From the NCBI GenBank assembly GCA_002684495.1, contig NYVG01000016.1:1-57329 (forward strand): 57,329 nucleotides of DNA, in the 5' to 3' direction. The notes below the pieces were generated by a model, which worked only from the letters and a program-made list of their open reading frames with translations, did not search any database and had not been told where the DNA came from. Shown here piece by piece: positions 21,979 to 33,135 of this stretch. How positions within the stretch are numbered: position 1 is the stretch's first letter; each line of letters starts with the position of its first letter. This DNA is from Gammaproteobacteria bacterium. Lineage in GTDB: Bacteria; Pseudomonadota; Gammaproteobacteria; Pseudomonadales; Azotimanducaceae. The position numbers were made by a program, and so were the translations under genes.

Positions 21979-22067
21979 GCCGCATATTCCGGTATTAGAG
22001 TTCCCTTGTCGACCAAAAAGCTTCTGCTGGTGGTTCGGGCTTACCAACAATCGGCGCGAGAGCACCC

Positions 22068-22095
22068 ATTGAAATTCTAAGCCGCACCCCCATCT
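22068..22095 (+). promoter_or_regulatory. sigma-32 (heat-shock) promoter of htpG
   Basis: ATTGAAA (22068-22074), a 13-base spacer and CCCCATCT (22088-22095) match the sigma-32 consensus CTTGAAA / CCCCATnT almost perfectly. It lies 36 bases before the htpG ATG, so a short leader is expected. The fit with a known heat-shock gene makes it credible. Confidence 0.82.
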
Positions 22096-22131
22096 TTGCG
22101 CCCATAAGAACGCGCTACCGGAGAGCACTTA

Positions 22132-24048
22132 ATGAGCGAAGCACAAGCTGAAACCCTCAATTTTCAAACTGAAGCAAAGCAGCTGCTGCAGTTAATGATC
22201 CATTCGCTGTACTCGAATCGCGAAATCTTTTTGCGCGAGCTCATTTCTAATGCGTCGGACGCCATTGATAAATTGCGCTTTCAGGCCATTGAGCAGCCGG
22301 ACTTATACGGCGATGACAGTGAATTGCGCATTGATGTGACGTTCGACCAAGAGGCGAAAACCTTATGCATTGCCGACAATGGCATTGGTATGAACCGCGA
22401 CGAGGTGATCTCGCACCTTGGAACCATCGCTAAATCTGGCACGGCGGAATTCTTGGCCAATCTGACCGGTGATCAGAAGTCGGATTCTCAGTTGATTGGT
22501 CAGTTTGGTGTTGGGTTCTATAGCGCGTTTATGGTGGCCGCTGAAGTTGAGGTTCGTACCCGCAGTGCTGCGGGTGGTGACGGCGTGGTTTGGCGTTCCA
22601 GCGGTGAGGACGCATACACCCTTGAGACGGCTGATGGTCTGCCACGGGGTACCAAGGTTATTTTGCATTTGCAGGAAGACGCGCTGGATTTTGCCGAAGA
22701 TTTCCGCTTGCGCAGCATTGTGCGTAAGTACTCGGATCATATCGGCGTACCCGTGCGGATGGTGAAAGCTGAAATGCCGGCGGCGGATGACGAAGACAAA
22801 GACGCTGAAAAAGAGGCGGCGGAGCCGGAATTGGAGGCCGTGAATTCGGCCAAGGCGTTATGGATCCGTTCGCGCTCCGACGTGGAAGATGACGAGTACA
22901 AAGAGTTTTATAAGCACGTATCCCACGATTTTGACGAGCCGCTGCATTGGAGCCATAACAAGGTCGAAGGCAAGCTGGAGTACACGAGCCTACTGTATCT
23001 GCCCAAGCGCGCACCCTTCGATTTGTACAATCGTGAGGCGCCCAAGGGCTTGAAGCTATACGTACAGCGGGTGTTCATTATGGACGACGCTGAGCAGTTC
23101 CTGCCGCTGTATCTGCGCTTTGTTAAAGGGGTTATCGATTCCAACGATTTGCCCTTGAATGTGTCCCGGGAAATCTTGCAACAAGACGATCGCGTTACCT
23201 CAATTCGCAACGCGGTGACTAAGCGTGTATTGACCATGCTTGGGGATATGGCGAAGAAAAAACCTGAGCAATATCAGGAGTTTTGGGACGAATTCGGAGA
23301 AGTTCTTAAAGAAGGGACCGGGGAAGATTTTGCCAATCGCGAGACCCTGGCTAAGTTGCTGCGCTTTGCCTCGACTAAGAGCGAGGACGGTGCGAAAAAG
23401 ACTGTCAGCTTGGATCAGTATTTAGAGCGTAAAGTCGAAGATCAGGAAAGCATTTATTACCTCTGCGCGGAGACTTTTGAGACCGCCAGCCGCAGCCCGC
23501 ACCTAGAAATCTTTAAAGAGCGCGGGGTCGAGGTCATCGTGCTGTTCGATCGCATCGACGAATGGCTGATGAGCATGCTTACCGAATTTAAGGGCACGCC
23601 ATTTGTTGACGTTATGCGCGGCGATGTGACACTGCCCGGTGAAGCTAAAGCCGATGAGGACAAGAATAGCGATGACGATACAGGAGACGAGCACCCGCTG
23701 ATTGAACGCATTAAGCCCATACTCGATGACAAAGTTGCCGGGGTACGTCCAAGTAAGCGTCTAACCGGATCACCAGCGTGTCTGGTGCTGTCTGAGGACG
23801 CTATGGGCATTCAAATGCGCCGCATTATGGAGGCCAATGGCCAAGCCATGCCCGCGAGTAAGCCGTACTTTGAGTTCAACCCAGACCATCCGCTGGTGCA
23901 GCGTTTAGACAACGAGGCCGACGAGGATCGCTTTGGTGAGTTGGTCGAGGTGTTGTTTGATCAGGCCAGCTTAGCCGAAGGTGGTTCCTTGCAAGATCCG
24001 GCGACTTACGTAGAACGGCTGAATCGGTTGCTTCTAGACTTGCTCTAG
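22132..24048 (+). CDS. htpG: molecular chaperone HtpG (Hsp90)
   Basis: This ATP-dependent cytosolic chaperone acts late in protein folding. The 638 residues are close to the usual 624-640. The N-terminal ATPase has [16 protein letters not shown], the D-N-G-I-G-M block and [10 protein letters not shown] middle domain and a C-terminal dimerisation domain follow, with an acidic linker around residues 217-235. ATG at 22132 follows GGAGAG. Confidence 0.97.
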   Translation: MSEAQAETLNFQTEAKQLLQLMIHSLYSNREIFLRELISNASDAIDKLRFQAIEQPDLYGDDSELRIDVTFDQEAKTLCIADNGIGMNRDEVISHLGTIAKSGTAEFLANLTGDQKSDSQLIGQFGVGFYSAFMVAAEVEVRTRSAAGGDGVVWRSSGEDAYTLETADGLPRGTKVILHLQEDALDFAEDFRLRSIVRKYSDHIGVPVRMVKAEMPAADDEDKDAEKEAAEPELEAVNSAKALWIRSRSDVEDDEYKEFYKHVSHDFDEPLHWSHNKVEGKLEYTSLLYLPKRAPFDLYNREAPKGLKLYVQRVFIMDDAEQFLPLYLRFVKGVIDSNDLPLNVSREILQQDDRVTSIRNAVTKRVLTMLGDMAKKKPEQYQEFWDEFGEVLKEGTGEDFANRETLAKLLRFASTKSEDGAKKTVSLDQYLERKVEDQESIYYLCAETFETASRSPHLEIFKERGVEVIVLFDRIDEWLMSMLTEFKGTPFVDVMRGDVTLPGEAKADEDKNSDDDTGDEHPLIERIKPILDDKVAGVRPSKRLTGSPACLVLSEDAMGIQMRRIMEANGQAMPASKPYFEFNPDHPLVQRLDNEADEDRFGELVEVLFDQASLAEGGSLQDPATYVERLNRLLLDLL

Positions 24049-24144
24049 GTCGTTTTTAGCTCTGGTGGCGCTTGCGCGGCTGGATTTCTGGCTTTTTAGG
24101 CCACAAGCTTGGGATTCTTAGCTGAATCCATTCAGGAGCACGTT

Positions 24145-25182
24145 ATGGAGGTAGCGATTATTGGTGGCGGTAACTTTGGTACCGCAATCGCCAACATTAT
24201 CGCGGCCAATGGGCACACTGCGCATTTATGGATGCGCGACGCTGAGCAAGCTGCAGACGTGGCGCGACGGCGCGAAAACCGTCGCTATTTGCCCGGCCAT
24301 ACTTTGGCTACCGGTGTTAACCCAACCGCTGACCTAGCAACTGCGGCAGCCGCCGCTGAACTGCTATTTGTTACTGTGCCCTCCCAGAGTTTTCGTGAGG
24401 TGTGCTGCCAAATTGAGCCCTATGTCCGTCCCCAAGATGTTCTGATCAGCGGCACCAAGGGCATTGATGTCGACGGTTTTCGGTTAATGAGCCAGTTGCT
24501 AGAGCAGCATACGCCTAGTCACCGTGTCGGGGTGTTGTCCGGCCCGAATTTGGCGGAAGAAATCGCCGACGGCCAATATACCGGAACCGTTGTGGCCAGT
24601 GCAGATGCCGAAGCCTGTGCCCTAGTACAAGAGGTTATGCGCAATGAGCGCTTGCGGGTGTACGTCAGCGCCGACTTATATGGCGTGGAACTTGGTGGGG
24701 CGCTGAAGAATATTTACGCGATTATTTGTGGTTTGGCGGCAGGTTTGGGGGTTGGTCAAAACACAGTGGGTATGCTGATTACCCGCGCGTTGGCGGAAAT
24801 GAGTCGCTTTGCGGTCTCGATGGGTGGTAATCCGTTCACTTTTCTCGGTTTGTCCGGGGTTGGGGATTTACTGGTGACCTGTTCTTCGCCCCTCAGTCGC
24901 AACTATCAACTGGGCTTTAAAATGGCCAATGGCATGAGCCTAGAGGACGCCGCCGATGCGCTGGGTAAATTGGCGGAAGGTGTTAATACCCTCAAGGTTG
25001 TGCGGGCGAAAAAAGATGAGCTCGCGGTGTATATGCCCTTGGTCGAGGGCCTATATCAACTGTTGTTCGAGCAACGTGATATGGCGGAAATTATTGAAGT
25101 ACTGATGAGCGCCAATGAGGGGATGGACGTAGAATTTGCCGATCCACAATATTGGCGGCCTAGCGGAGTGCCGGCAGATTGA
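24145..25182 (+). CDS. gpsA: NAD(P)+ glycerol-3-phosphate dehydrogenase
   Basis: GpsA reduces dihydroxyacetone phosphate to sn-glycerol-3-phosphate for phospholipid synthesis. The Rossmann motif GGGNFGTA sits at the start of the 345-residue protein, and the catalytic lysine is in G-A-L-K-N-I-Y-A-I. ATG at 24145 follows AGGAG; an earlier in-frame start would place 12 extra residues before the nucleotide-binding strand. It overlaps prmB by four bases. Confidence 0.95.
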   Translation: MEVAIIGGGNFGTAIANIIAANGHTAHLWMRDAEQAADVARRRENRRYLPGHTLATGVNPTADLATAAAAAELLFVTVPSQSFREVCCQIEPYVRPQDVLISGTKGIDVDGFRLMSQLLEQHTPSHRVGVLSGPNLAEEIADGQYTGTVVASADAEACALVQEVMRNERLRVYVSADLYGVELGGALKNIYAIICGLAAGLGVGQNTVGMLITRALAEMSRFAVSMGGNPFTFLGLSGVGDLLVTCSSPLSRNYQLGFKMANGMSLEDAADALGKLAEGVNTLKVVRAKKDELAVYMPLVEGLYQLLFEQRDMAEIIEVLMSANEGMDVEFADPQYWRPSGVPAD

Positions 25183-26081
25183 TTCTTGGTGATCTGATTG
25201 AGGATATCGCCCAACGCTTTGAGGCGGCGGCGCTGAGCTACGGACACGGCACCGACAATTCCTGGGACGAAGCGGTCTACCTGGTGCTCACGGTCACAGG
25301 ATGTGCTGACGATGCTGAGGAGTTGGGCCGCGAGGTTGATGCTCAGGCTCAGCAGGAGATTGAGTATATTGCCCAACGGCGGATTGCCGAGCGCCAGCCC
25401 TTGGCCTATTTTCTCGGGCGCTGTCAGTTTATGGGCTATGAGTTTGAGCTGCAGCCAGGGGTGGTGATTCCCCGTTCGCCCATTGGCTATTTGCTCGAGG
25501 ATTGGCCCCTTAGTCTGCCCAGTCGTGCGCTTGCAGATAAGGTCAACGTGGGGCGAATAGTCGACCTTTGCTCGGGCTCTGGCTGTCTTGGCATTATTGC
25601 CGCGCATAACTTCCCCAATGCCGAGGTCACGTTAGTCGAATTGGATGCACAAGCCGCCGAATTAGCGCGTCGTAATGTCTCGCACCACGGTCTGGAGGCG
25701 CGGGTTCGGGTAGTAGAGGGTGATGCGGTAACGGTATTGGCTGAATTATCCGCGGGCTGGGATCTTATTATCAGCAACCCTCCCTATGTTGATGCTGCGG
25801 ATATGGCGGCATTGCCCCCAGAGTATCAACATGAGCCGGCGTTGGGTTTGGCTGGCGGCACAGACGGTTTGATCCTCGTGGATAAATTACTGCCCTTGAT
25901 ACCGCAAAAACTCCAATCTGATGGTTTGTTTATTTGTGAGGTCGGCGCCAGTGAAGCCGCCATGCGCAAGAAGCATGCAGCATTGCCGCTGCTTTGGCCT
26001 GAACTATATGACGGTGGTGAGGGCGTGTTTTTGCTTGAAGGATCGGCGCTGGGTTCTCATACTTCCGCGCGCCAACAGTAA
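25179..26081 (+). CDS. prmB: ribosomal protein uL3 N5-glutamine methyltransferase
   Basis: PrmB is a SAM-dependent enzyme that methylates a glutamine of ribosomal protein L3. The 300 residues show the SAM site ([10 protein letters not shown]) and the N-P-P-Y motif that contacts the target glutamine, followed by D-A-A-D-M as is typical of PrmB rather than PrmC. Translation starts at TTG (25179), overlapping the gpsA stop, with GGAG 13 bases upstream. Position just before aroC is common in gammaproteobacteria. Confidence 0.93.
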   Translation: MILGDLIEDIAQRFEAAALSYGHGTDNSWDEAVYLVLTVTGCADDAEELGREVDAQAQQEIEYIAQRRIAERQPLAYFLGRCQFMGYEFELQPGVVIPRSPIGYLLEDWPLSLPSRALADKVNVGRIVDLCSGSGCLGIIAAHNFPNAEVTLVELDAQAAELARRNVSHHGLEARVRVVEGDAVTVLAELSAGWDLIISNPPYVDAADMAALPPEYQHEPALGLAGGTDGLILVDKLLPLIPQKLQSDGLFICEVGASEAAMRKKHAALPLLWPELYDGGEGVFLLEGSALGSHTSARQQ

Positions 26082-26112
26082 ACCAAGGGACAATCGGCAG
26101 TGCGGAGCAAGT

Positions 26113-27174
26113 ATGGCAGGTAACAGTATCGGTGAAATGTTCCGTGTCACGACTTTTGGTGAAAGTCATGGCAAAGCCTTGGGCGCTATTATTGATGGCT
26201 GTCCGCCGGGCCTAGAATTGTCGGAAGCGGATCTGCAGCCGGATTTAGACCGACGTAAGCCGGGGCAGTCTAAGTATACGACTCAGCGTCGCGAGAGCGA
26301 TGAGGTGCAAATCCTCAGCGGTGTGTTTGAAGGCGTCACCACGGGTACACCCATAGGGCTACTGGTGCTTAACGAGGATCAAAAGAGCAAAGATTACTCG
26401 GCCATTAAAGACACCTATCGGCCGGCTCATGCTGACTTCACCTATCAACAAAAGTACGGTGTTCGCGATTATCGCGGCGGTGGTCGATCTTCTGCGCGGG
26501 AGACCACCATGCGGGTTGCCGCTGGTGCGGTGGCGAAAAAGTATCTTGCGCAACACTGCGGCGTGCAGATTCATGGGTATTTGTCGGCGATCGGTGACAT
26601 TCAACCCCGCTGTATTGATATGGACATGGTTAACGACAATCCGTTTTTCTATGCGGATCCGGATGCGCTGGAGTCTATTGGCGCGTTGATCGACGCTCTG
26701 CGTCGCGAAGGAGATTCCATTGGTGCCGAAGTGACGGTGGTTGCGACCGGGGTGCCAGTAGGACTCGGCGAGCCGGTATTTGGCCGGCTCGATGCCGATT
26801 TAGCCGGGGCGTTGATGGGTATTAATGCGGTAAAAGCCGTGGGTATCGGCGATGGGCCAACGGTTGTTGGTCAACGTGGTACCGAGCATCGCGATGAAAT
26901 GAATGAACAGGGTTTTTTGAGCAACCACGCAGGTGGTGTGCTTGGCGGTATTTCTTCCGGACAGAACATCATCGCGACCCTGGCGTTAAAACCTACCAGC
27001 AGTATCACCACGCCGGGTCAATCTATCGACACCAGCGGCAATGCGGTTGAAGTGGTTACCAAGGGCCGGCACGACCCTTGTGTTGGAATTCGCGCCACAC
27101 CCATTGCGGAGGCGATGGTAGCGCTGGTTTTAATGGATCATTTACTGCGAAATCGCGGCCAGATGGGGCAATAA
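26113..27174 (+). CDS. aroC: chorismate synthase
   Basis: AroC makes chorismate from EPSP using reduced FMN, the last step of the shikimate pathway. From ATG 26113 (RBS CGGAG) the protein has 353 residues. Family blocks are present: F-G-E-S-H-G at the N-terminus, [17 protein letters not shown] and the C-terminal R-H-D-P-C. The frame stays open upstream into prmB, but those residues match nothing in AroC. Confidence 0.97.
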   Translation: MAGNSIGEMFRVTTFGESHGKALGAIIDGCPPGLELSEADLQPDLDRRKPGQSKYTTQRRESDEVQILSGVFEGVTTGTPIGLLVLNEDQKSKDYSAIKDTYRPAHADFTYQQKYGVRDYRGGGRSSARETTMRVAAGAVAKKYLAQHCGVQIHGYLSAIGDIQPRCIDMDMVNDNPFFYADPDALESIGALIDALRREGDSIGAEVTVVATGVPVGLGEPVFGRLDADLAGALMGINAVKAVGIGDGPTVVGQRGTEHRDEMNEQGFLSNHAGGVLGGISSGQNIIATLALKPTSSITTPGQSIDTSGNAVEVVTKGRHDPCVGIRATPIAEAMVALVLMDHLLRNRGQMGQ

Positions 27175-27245
27175 CGCCGATCCGATTTGTCTTATTCGAT
27201 GCACGCTCTTAGACTGCGGCGTCTTCTTTATTATTGAGTTTTTAC

Positions 27246-28658
27246 ATGGCTCAAACCCTATACGACAAAATATGGCAGGCCCATGACGTCGGCCAGCGCG
27301 CAGACGGTAATAGCTTGCTGTACATCGATTTGCAGTTATTGCATGAAGTCACTTCGCCTCAAGCTTTTGAAGGGCTGCAACTGGCAGAACGGCCGCTATG
27401 GCGGGTTAACGCGAATTTAGCGACCCCGGATCACAATGTGCCGACCACTGACCGCGACAAGGGCTTTGCCGGCATCACCGACGAAATAGCCCTAGCCCAG
27501 GTGGTGACGCTGGATGACAACTGCAAAAAATTTGGCGTTCAACAGTTCGAAATCAACGACCCGCGACAGGGCATTGTGCATGTGGTGGGTCCTGAACAGG
27601 GTGCAACGCTGCCAGGTATGACCATTGTCTGCGGCGATTCCCATACATCCACCCACGGGGCGTTTGCGGCCTTGGCTCAGGGCATTGGAACCTCAGAGGT
27701 TGAGCATGTTATGGCAACCCAGTGTCTAGTGCAGAACAAAGCCAAGAATTTTGCGATTAACGTCCATGGCTCTTTGGCACCCGGCGTCACGGCTAAAGAT
27801 CTGGTATTGGCGATTATTGGGCATTTGGGCACTGCTGGTGCGACCGGACACACCATTGAATACCGTGGCGCGGCCATCCGTGAATTGTCCATGGAAGCGC
27901 GCATGACGCTGTGCAATATGGCAATCGAAGCAGGGGCACGGGCAGGGCTGGTGGCTGTGGACGATACCACCATCGAATACATTGCCGGGCGGCCGTTTGC
28001 ACCAAAAGGTGAACAATGGGATCAGGCGGTAGCGTATTGGCGCACCCTAGTCAGCGACGACGATGCTGAGTTTGACCAAACTTTGGATATCGATGCCAGC
28101 CAGATCGCGCCCCAAGTTACTTGGGGGACCTCACCGGAAATGGTTAGTGGTGTCGATCAGCAGGTACCCGACCCTGAATCTATGAGCGATTCGGTGCAGG
28201 CTGAATCCGCGCGGCTTGCCTTGGATTACATGGGCTTACAGCCTCAACAGCCAATCACCGGTATCAAACTGGATCGCATTTTTATCGGTTCGTGTACGAA
28301 TGCGCGCATTGAAGATCTACGTGCAGCAGCGGCAGTGATTGGCGATGGACATGTCGCCAATAATATTAAGCAGGCGCTGGTTGTGCCGGGTTCTGGCTTG
28401 GTGAAAGCTCAGGCCGAAAAAGAGGGCCTGGCGCAGATTTTTATCGACGCTGGATTTGAGTGGCGGGCTGCAGGCTGTTCGATGTGTTTGGGTATGAATC
28501 CAGATCAGTTGGGTAATGGCGAGCATTGTGCCTCTACATCGAATCGTAATTTTGAGGGGCGCCAAGGCTATGGTGGCCGCACCCACCTTGTGAGTCCGGC
28601 GATGGCTGCAGCGGCGGCAGTGGCTGGGCATTTCGTTGACGTCCGGGAGCTCAGCTGA
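27246..28658 (+). CDS. leuC: 3-isopropylmalate dehydratase large subunit
   Basis: With LeuD it isomerises 2- to 3-isopropylmalate in leucine synthesis. The 470-residue protein carries the 4Fe-4S ligands, one Cys in S-C-T-N-A-R and two in C-S-M-C-L-G. ATG 27246 matches the conserved [10 protein letters not shown] start. The 71 bases after aroC hold no leader peptide rich in Leu codons, so leucine attenuation is not evident. leuA is not in the window. Confidence 0.97.
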   Translation: MAQTLYDKIWQAHDVGQRADGNSLLYIDLQLLHEVTSPQAFEGLQLAERPLWRVNANLATPDHNVPTTDRDKGFAGITDEIALAQVVTLDDNCKKFGVQQFEINDPRQGIVHVVGPEQGATLPGMTIVCGDSHTSTHGAFAALAQGIGTSEVEHVMATQCLVQNKAKNFAINVHGSLAPGVTAKDLVLAIIGHLGTAGATGHTIEYRGAAIRELSMEARMTLCNMAIEAGARAGLVAVDDTTIEYIAGRPFAPKGEQWDQAVAYWRTLVSDDDAEFDQTLDIDASQIAPQVTWGTSPEMVSGVDQQVPDPESMSDSVQAESARLALDYMGLQPQQPITGIKLDRIFIGSCTNARIEDLRAAAAVIGDGHVANNIKQALVVPGSGLVKAQAEKEGLAQIFIDAGFEWRAAGCSMCLGMNPDQLGNGEHCASTSNRNFEGRQGYGGRTHLVSPAMAAAAAVAGHFVDVRELS

Positions 28659-29296
28659 TGCAAGCGTTTACCGTACTAGAAGGATTTGCAGCACCACTTG
28701 ATCGCGCCAATGTAGATACTGATCAGATCATTCCTAAGCAATACCTCAAGTCCATCAAGCGCACGGGGTTTGGTGATTATTTATTCGATGCTTGGCGCTT
28801 TACTGATCCGGGTAAGATGGGCATGACACCTAATGAGCGTTCTCTGAATCGTGAGTTCACACTTAACCAGCCGCAATATCAGGGGGCTTCGGTGCTGTTG
28901 GCGCGAGACAACTTTGGTTGCGGCTCGTCTCGTGAGCACGCGGTATGGGCCCTGCAGGAATACGGTTTTCGCGCTGTCATTGCACCAAGCTTCGCGGATA
29001 TCTTTTTCGGTAACTGTTTTAAGAATGGCGTTTTACCCATCACGCTGGATGCGGAGATTGTTGACCAACTATTTGCTCAAGTGGCGGATGGTCTGCAACT
29101 GCGTGTTGATTTGGCAGCACAAACCGTCGCGGTGCTGGGTACTGACAGCGTTTTTGATTTCGCTATAGATCTGGCGTTAAAACAAAAGATGCTCAGTGGT
29201 ATGGACGACATTGATATGACGCTCGCTGACAGAGCTCTAGTCGAAGTCTTTGAATCGCAACATCGCCAGCGCCAGCCCTGGTTGTTTCGCGACTAA
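28658..29296 (+). CDS. leuD: 3-isopropylmalate dehydratase small subunit
   Basis: This swivelling domain partner of LeuC has 212 residues, with [10 protein letters not shown] and [10 protein letters not shown], the substrate-recognition loop. Its ATG overlaps the last base of the leuC stop codon (TGATG), so translation is probably coupled. Confidence 0.97.
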   Translation: MQAFTVLEGFAAPLDRANVDTDQIIPKQYLKSIKRTGFGDYLFDAWRFTDPGKMGMTPNERSLNREFTLNQPQYQGASVLLARDNFGCGSSREHAVWALQEYGFRAVIAPSFADIFFGNCFKNGVLPITLDAEIVDQLFAQVADGLQLRVDLAAQTVAVLGTDSVFDFAIDLALKQKMLSGMDDIDMTLADRALVEVFESQHRQRQPWLFRD

Positions 29297-29313
29297 TCTA
29301 CGGAAAGCACAGC

Positions 29314-30390
29314 ATGCAAAAGAAAGTTTTATTGTTGCCAGGGGATGGCATTGGCCAAGAAGTGGTAGCGGCCGCAACCGAGGTAATGCAAGCCGCTGCC
29401 CAGCAGTCGGGTTGTAACCTCGAAATCAGCGAGGCATTAATTGGTGGCTCAGCGATTGACGCCACAGGCGAGCCTCTTCCGAGCGCAACGTTAGCGGCTG
29501 CCGAACAGGTCGACGCGGTATTGTTGGGTGGAGTTGGTGGCCCGAAATGGGATGATCTGCCTACTCATCTGCGTCCGGAGAAAGGCCTGCTGGGTCTGCG
29601 CCAGCGGCTGGGGTTATTTGCTAATTTGCGGCCGGCCCTGCTGTCCGCACCGTTGGCTTCGGCGTCTTCATTGAAGGCGGAATTGGTCGCCGATCTGGAT
29701 ATCCTCATAATCCGTGAGCTAACCGGCGGTATTTACTTTGGCGAACCACGTGGTGTCGAAGTCCGCGATAACGAGCGTGTTGGATTTAATACCCTTGTTT
29801 ATTCCGAGCACGAGATTGAACGAATCGCGCGGGTGGGTTTCGAGTTGGCGGCTAAGCGCAATGGCAAGCTGTGTTCGGTAGACAAAGCGAACGTATTGGA
29901 AGTTTCCCAGCTTTGGCGCGAGAAGGTAACAGCGTTAGCGCCAGAATATCCAAGTGTGGAGCTGTCACATATGTATGTGGACAACGCAGCCATGCAACTG
30001 GTGCGTGCACCGAAGCAGTTTGATGTCATAGTAACGGGTAATATGTTCGGCGATATTCTCTCAGACGTCGCCGCCATGCTTACTGGCAGCCTTGGCATGC
30101 TGCCGTCGGCATCACTGGCCGCCAGCGGTACCGGATTGTATGAACCTGTGCATGGCACCGCGCCTGATATTGCAGGTCAGGATTTGGCTAATCCATTAGC
30201 CACAATATTGTCCGTTGGCATGATGTTCCGCTACAGCCTAGATCTTCCTGAAGCGGCCGATCGTATCGATAACGCTGTAGCGAAAGTTTTAGAGCAAGGG
30301 CACAGAACAGCGGATATTGCCGCTGCTGGAGTCGATTCAGTGGGCTGCCAAGCCATGGGCAAGCTGGTGCTAGAGCAGTTGGTAAATTAA
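29314..30390 (+). CDS. leuB: 3-isopropylmalate dehydrogenase
   Basis: LeuB performs NAD-dependent oxidative decarboxylation of 3-isopropylmalate. The 358 residues contain the G-D-G-I-G-Q-E-V start, [10 protein letters not shown] and the N-M-F-G-D-I-L-S-D metal/substrate loop. It follows leuD by 17 bases. Confidence 0.97.
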   Translation: MQKKVLLLPGDGIGQEVVAAATEVMQAAAQQSGCNLEISEALIGGSAIDATGEPLPSATLAAAEQVDAVLLGGVGGPKWDDLPTHLRPEKGLLGLRQRLGLFANLRPALLSAPLASASSLKAELVADLDILIIRELTGGIYFGEPRGVEVRDNERVGFNTLVYSEHEIERIARVGFELAAKRNGKLCSVDKANVLEVSQLWREKVTALAPEYPSVELSHMYVDNAAMQLVRAPKQFDVIVTGNMFGDILSDVAAMLTGSLGMLPSASLAASGTGLYEPVHGTAPDIAGQDLANPLATILSVGMMFRYSLDLPEAADRIDNAVAKVLEQGHRTADIAAAGVDSVGCQAMGKLVLEQLVN

Positions 30391-30405
30391 CAGAGGAATA
30401 AAAGC

Positions 30406-31434
30406 ATGGATTCGAGTGCGGGCTACAGTGTAGCCATTGTTGGAGCCACAGGCGCCGTGGGCGAGGCGCTGTTAGAGATTTTGCAGGATCGGAATTTTCC
30501 GGTGTCGCAGCTTTATTTGTTGGCATCGGAGCGCTCTGCAGGTAAACGCCTGCAGTTTCATGGCAAGTCAGTGCAGGTCCAACGGTTAGACGAATTCGAT
30601 TTTTCCCAAGCACAGATCGGTCTGTTCTCTGCCGGTGGTAAGCTCTCCGCTGAATATGCGCCCAAAGCCGCTGCGGCTGGTTGTGTGGTTATCGATAACA
30701 CATCGCATTTTCGCTATGACGCGGATATCCCTCTGGTCGTTCCTGAGGTCAATCCGCAGTGTGTTGCGGACTTTAAGCCGCGCAATATTATTGCTAATCC
30801 AAATTGTTCAACCATTCAAATGGTAGTGGCCTTGAAGCCGATTCACGACGCGGTAGGTATTAAAAGAATTAACGTTGCTACGTATCAGGCGGTTTCCGGG
30901 GCTGGGGCCAGTGGTATTAGTGAATTGGCCGGGCAGACTGCTAATTTGCTCAATGCTAAGCCCATTGAGCCGTCTACTATGCCGGTGCAGATCGCCTTTA
31001 ACGCGATTCCACAAATAGATGTCTTTCAAGATAATGGCTACACCAAGGAAGAAATGAAAATGGTGTGGGAGACCCAGAAAATTTTGGGTGACGAAACCAT
31101 TACTGTAAATCCCACCTGTGTGCGGGTCCCCGTCTTTTATGGTCACTCAGAAGCGGTGCACATTGAAACAGCGGAGCCTATTGCAGCGGCTGAGGTTGAA
31201 CGACTGCTGGCCAAGGCACCGGGCGTGAAAGTTATGAAAGGGCAGAAATACCCCACTGCGGTAATTGATTCAGCGGGCACGGATCCGGTCTTTGTGGGGC
31301 GAATTCGTGATGATATTTCTCATCCTAATGGTATCAATCTATGGGTGGTGTCTGACAATGTGCGGAAAGGTGCGGCGCTCAACAGCGTGCAGATTGCTGA
31401 GCTATTGGTTGCTCAAGAACTACTCACTAACTGA
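30406..31434 (+). CDS. asd: aspartate-semialdehyde dehydrogenase
   Basis: Asd makes aspartate semialdehyde for Lys, Thr, Met and diaminopimelate. The 342 residues include G-A-T-G-A-V-G-E near the N-terminus and the catalytic Cys in N-P-N-C-S-T. It follows leuB by 15 bases with an AGAGGAA ribosome site. The leuB-asd-fimV order is typical of Pseudomonas-like gammaproteobacteria. Confidence 0.97.
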   Translation: MDSSAGYSVAIVGATGAVGEALLEILQDRNFPVSQLYLLASERSAGKRLQFHGKSVQVQRLDEFDFSQAQIGLFSAGGKLSAEYAPKAAAAGCVVIDNTSHFRYDADIPLVVPEVNPQCVADFKPRNIIANPNCSTIQMVVALKPIHDAVGIKRINVATYQAVSGAGASGISELAGQTANLLNAKPIEPSTMPVQIAFNAIPQIDVFQDNGYTKEEMKMVWETQKILGDETITVNPTCVRVPVFYGHSEAVHIETAEPIAAAEVERLLAKAPGVKVMKGQKYPTAVIDSAGTDPVFVGRIRDDISHPNGINLWVVSDNVRKGAALNSVQIAELLVAQELLTN

Positions 31435-31450
31435 GGCTGAAAACACTCGA

Positions 31451-33112
31451 ATGTGGTTCACACCAAGAAATATGGCTAACGTCGTCGCCTTATGCTTGGT
31501 GCTCTGGGCCCACAGTAGCGTTGCTGTGGAGTTAGCAACGCCCCAAGTGGCGTCCTTCCAAGGACAAAATCTTAATGCCTTTGTGGATCTGCAGCAGTTG
31601 CAGGGGCCACAAACGTCTTTGCAAGCGCAGATCGGCAGCACTGAAGACTATGCCGCCATGCAGTTTCCGCGTTATGCGGTGGTTGAGCAAATCAGCGTGG
31701 ATATAGTTGATGCACCATTGGGTGGAGCACGCCTGAATATCCGCAGTAGTCGTCCTATTGTTGAACCAACATTGCAATTAGTAGTGCGTTTTGTGGATGC
31801 AGCCGGCACCCAACTGCGCCGTTTCACATTGGCCATTCCTGCACCGTTAGCGTTTAGGTACACGGCAGATTTGCAAGAGTTCGCACCTACTCTAGCCGAG
31901 CAAGATGATGCTGGTCGGCGCACTCGACTGACTCAACAGAAAGACACGCTGTGGAGCGTGGCGAAAGACAGTCGTGAAAGCACTTCGGTGACCGTGCAGC
32001 AGCAGATGCTTGCCATTGTGCGACTGAACCCTGATGCGTTCATTGCGGAAAATGTAAATGGTCTCAAGAGTGGCTACCTATTGCGGTTGCCGGAGTTGTT
32101 TGAGGCTAGCCTGTTGACCGCAAGTGCGGCACTGCGCGAGGTTAAACGGCAGTACAAAAATTGGGTCGATGAGGGCTATGCCCAAGCTCTAAGTACGGCT
32201 GCCGGGACAAATGATTCAAGACGTTTACGTATTCTCGATCCTGCACAGCGTGCCGACGATCTAACTCAGGCCCCTGTGCTAAGTGAGCCGGACCGAGCCG
32301 ATCGGGTGGAGCTTGTAGATGACGTGTCAGTGCCGGAGGGCAGCTCGCGAGTGCAGCCCGCTGTTACCAACGATAGCGGCGTTGGGGCGACCGAGCCAGA
32401 TTCTGTTGCGGAGTTAGAGTTAACGGAATCTGTTTCTAAATCTGCAGCGTCGGAGCAGGAGGTTGTTGCGGGTGCAGCCAGTGCAGCTCTGCCGCAAGCT
32501 GAAGAAACTTCAAGTACTGCCGCGGCAGCAGAACGAAGAGCGATGCCATTGCCTAAACCTGCTGCTAAAGCAGATACAGCAACAAGCAGATCGGCAACTG
32601 AGAAGCGGGAAATTCCCGTTGTGCGCAGTGCTAAACCACGGGAAGACGGAATGTCGCCAGGATTGGTGGGAATTTCGGCAACAATCCTGCTGACGCTGGC
32701 ATTGTTATTGTTGGCTTGGCGCCGGCGCCGGAGTAATGCGGTGGCGGTTGAATCGAAACCTAGCAGGGCGGCGTCCAGTGGTGCTGGTGACGCTACTGCG
32801 GTTACCGAACCCACAGTGGCCAATCTTGATGTGGATGCTGAAGCTCCTGCTAGTGATGATGGGTCTGAGGAGTTAGGTGGCCTCGGGAGAAAACCGCTTT
32901 TGGTGTCGCCCAGTGGGCTTCCCTCCATGGCGGGTGCGGCGAGCGATGACGAAGACATTATTGAAACGCGAATTAAATTAGCCATTGCATTCATGGAGGT
33001 CGGTGATGAACCCGGCGCACGTGAATTATTACAAGAAGTGCTGGAAGAGGGCGACGAGGAGCAGCAAACCGCAGCGCAATTGTTGCTTGATGAACTCGAC
33101 GATCAGGACTGA
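31451..33112 (+). CDS. fimV: FimV-like polar hub protein
   Basis: FimV is an inner-membrane, peptidoglycan-binding scaffold for polar localisation and type IV pilus assembly. In 553 residues this one shows a signal peptide ending H-S-S-V-A, a beta-rich N-terminal domain, and a LysM-like segment starting T-L-W-S-V-A-K. An acidic Ser/Ala/Glu-rich linker follows, then one membrane helix near residue 410 followed by W-R-R-R-R. The conserved C-terminal motif is M-E-V-G-D-E-P-G-A-R-E-L-L. It is short compared with Pseudomonas FimV (about 900) because the cytoplasmic repeat region is small. An alternative start is ATG 31472. Confidence 0.9.
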   Translation: MWFTPRNMANVVALCLVLWAHSSVAVELATPQVASFQGQNLNAFVDLQQLQGPQTSLQAQIGSTEDYAAMQFPRYAVVEQISVDIVDAPLGGARLNIRSSRPIVEPTLQLVVRFVDAAGTQLRRFTLAIPAPLAFRYTADLQEFAPTLAEQDDAGRRTRLTQQKDTLWSVAKDSRESTSVTVQQQMLAIVRLNPDAFIAENVNGLKSGYLLRLPELFEASLLTASAALREVKRQYKNWVDEGYAQALSTAAGTNDSRRLRILDPAQRADDLTQAPVLSEPDRADRVELVDDVSVPEGSSRVQPAVTNDSGVGATEPDSVAELELTESVSKSAASEQEVVAGAASAALPQAEETSSTAAAAERRAMPLPKPAAKADTATSRSATEKREIPVVRSAKPREDGMSPGLVGISATILLTLALLLLAWRRRRSNAVAVESKPSRAASSGAGDATAVTEPTVANLDVDAEAPASDDGSEELGGLGRKPLLVSPSGLPSMAGAASDDEDIIETRIKLAIAFMEVGDEPGARELLQEVLEEGDEEQQTAAQLLLDELDDQD

Positions 33113-33135
33113 GCGCGCTACAACAACGTTAGCCA

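Noticed and set aside
32266-32994. 242-codon antisense frame inside fimV
   Set aside because: It is produced by the Ala/Ser/Glu-rich codon pattern of the fimV linker; no motif and no start signal.
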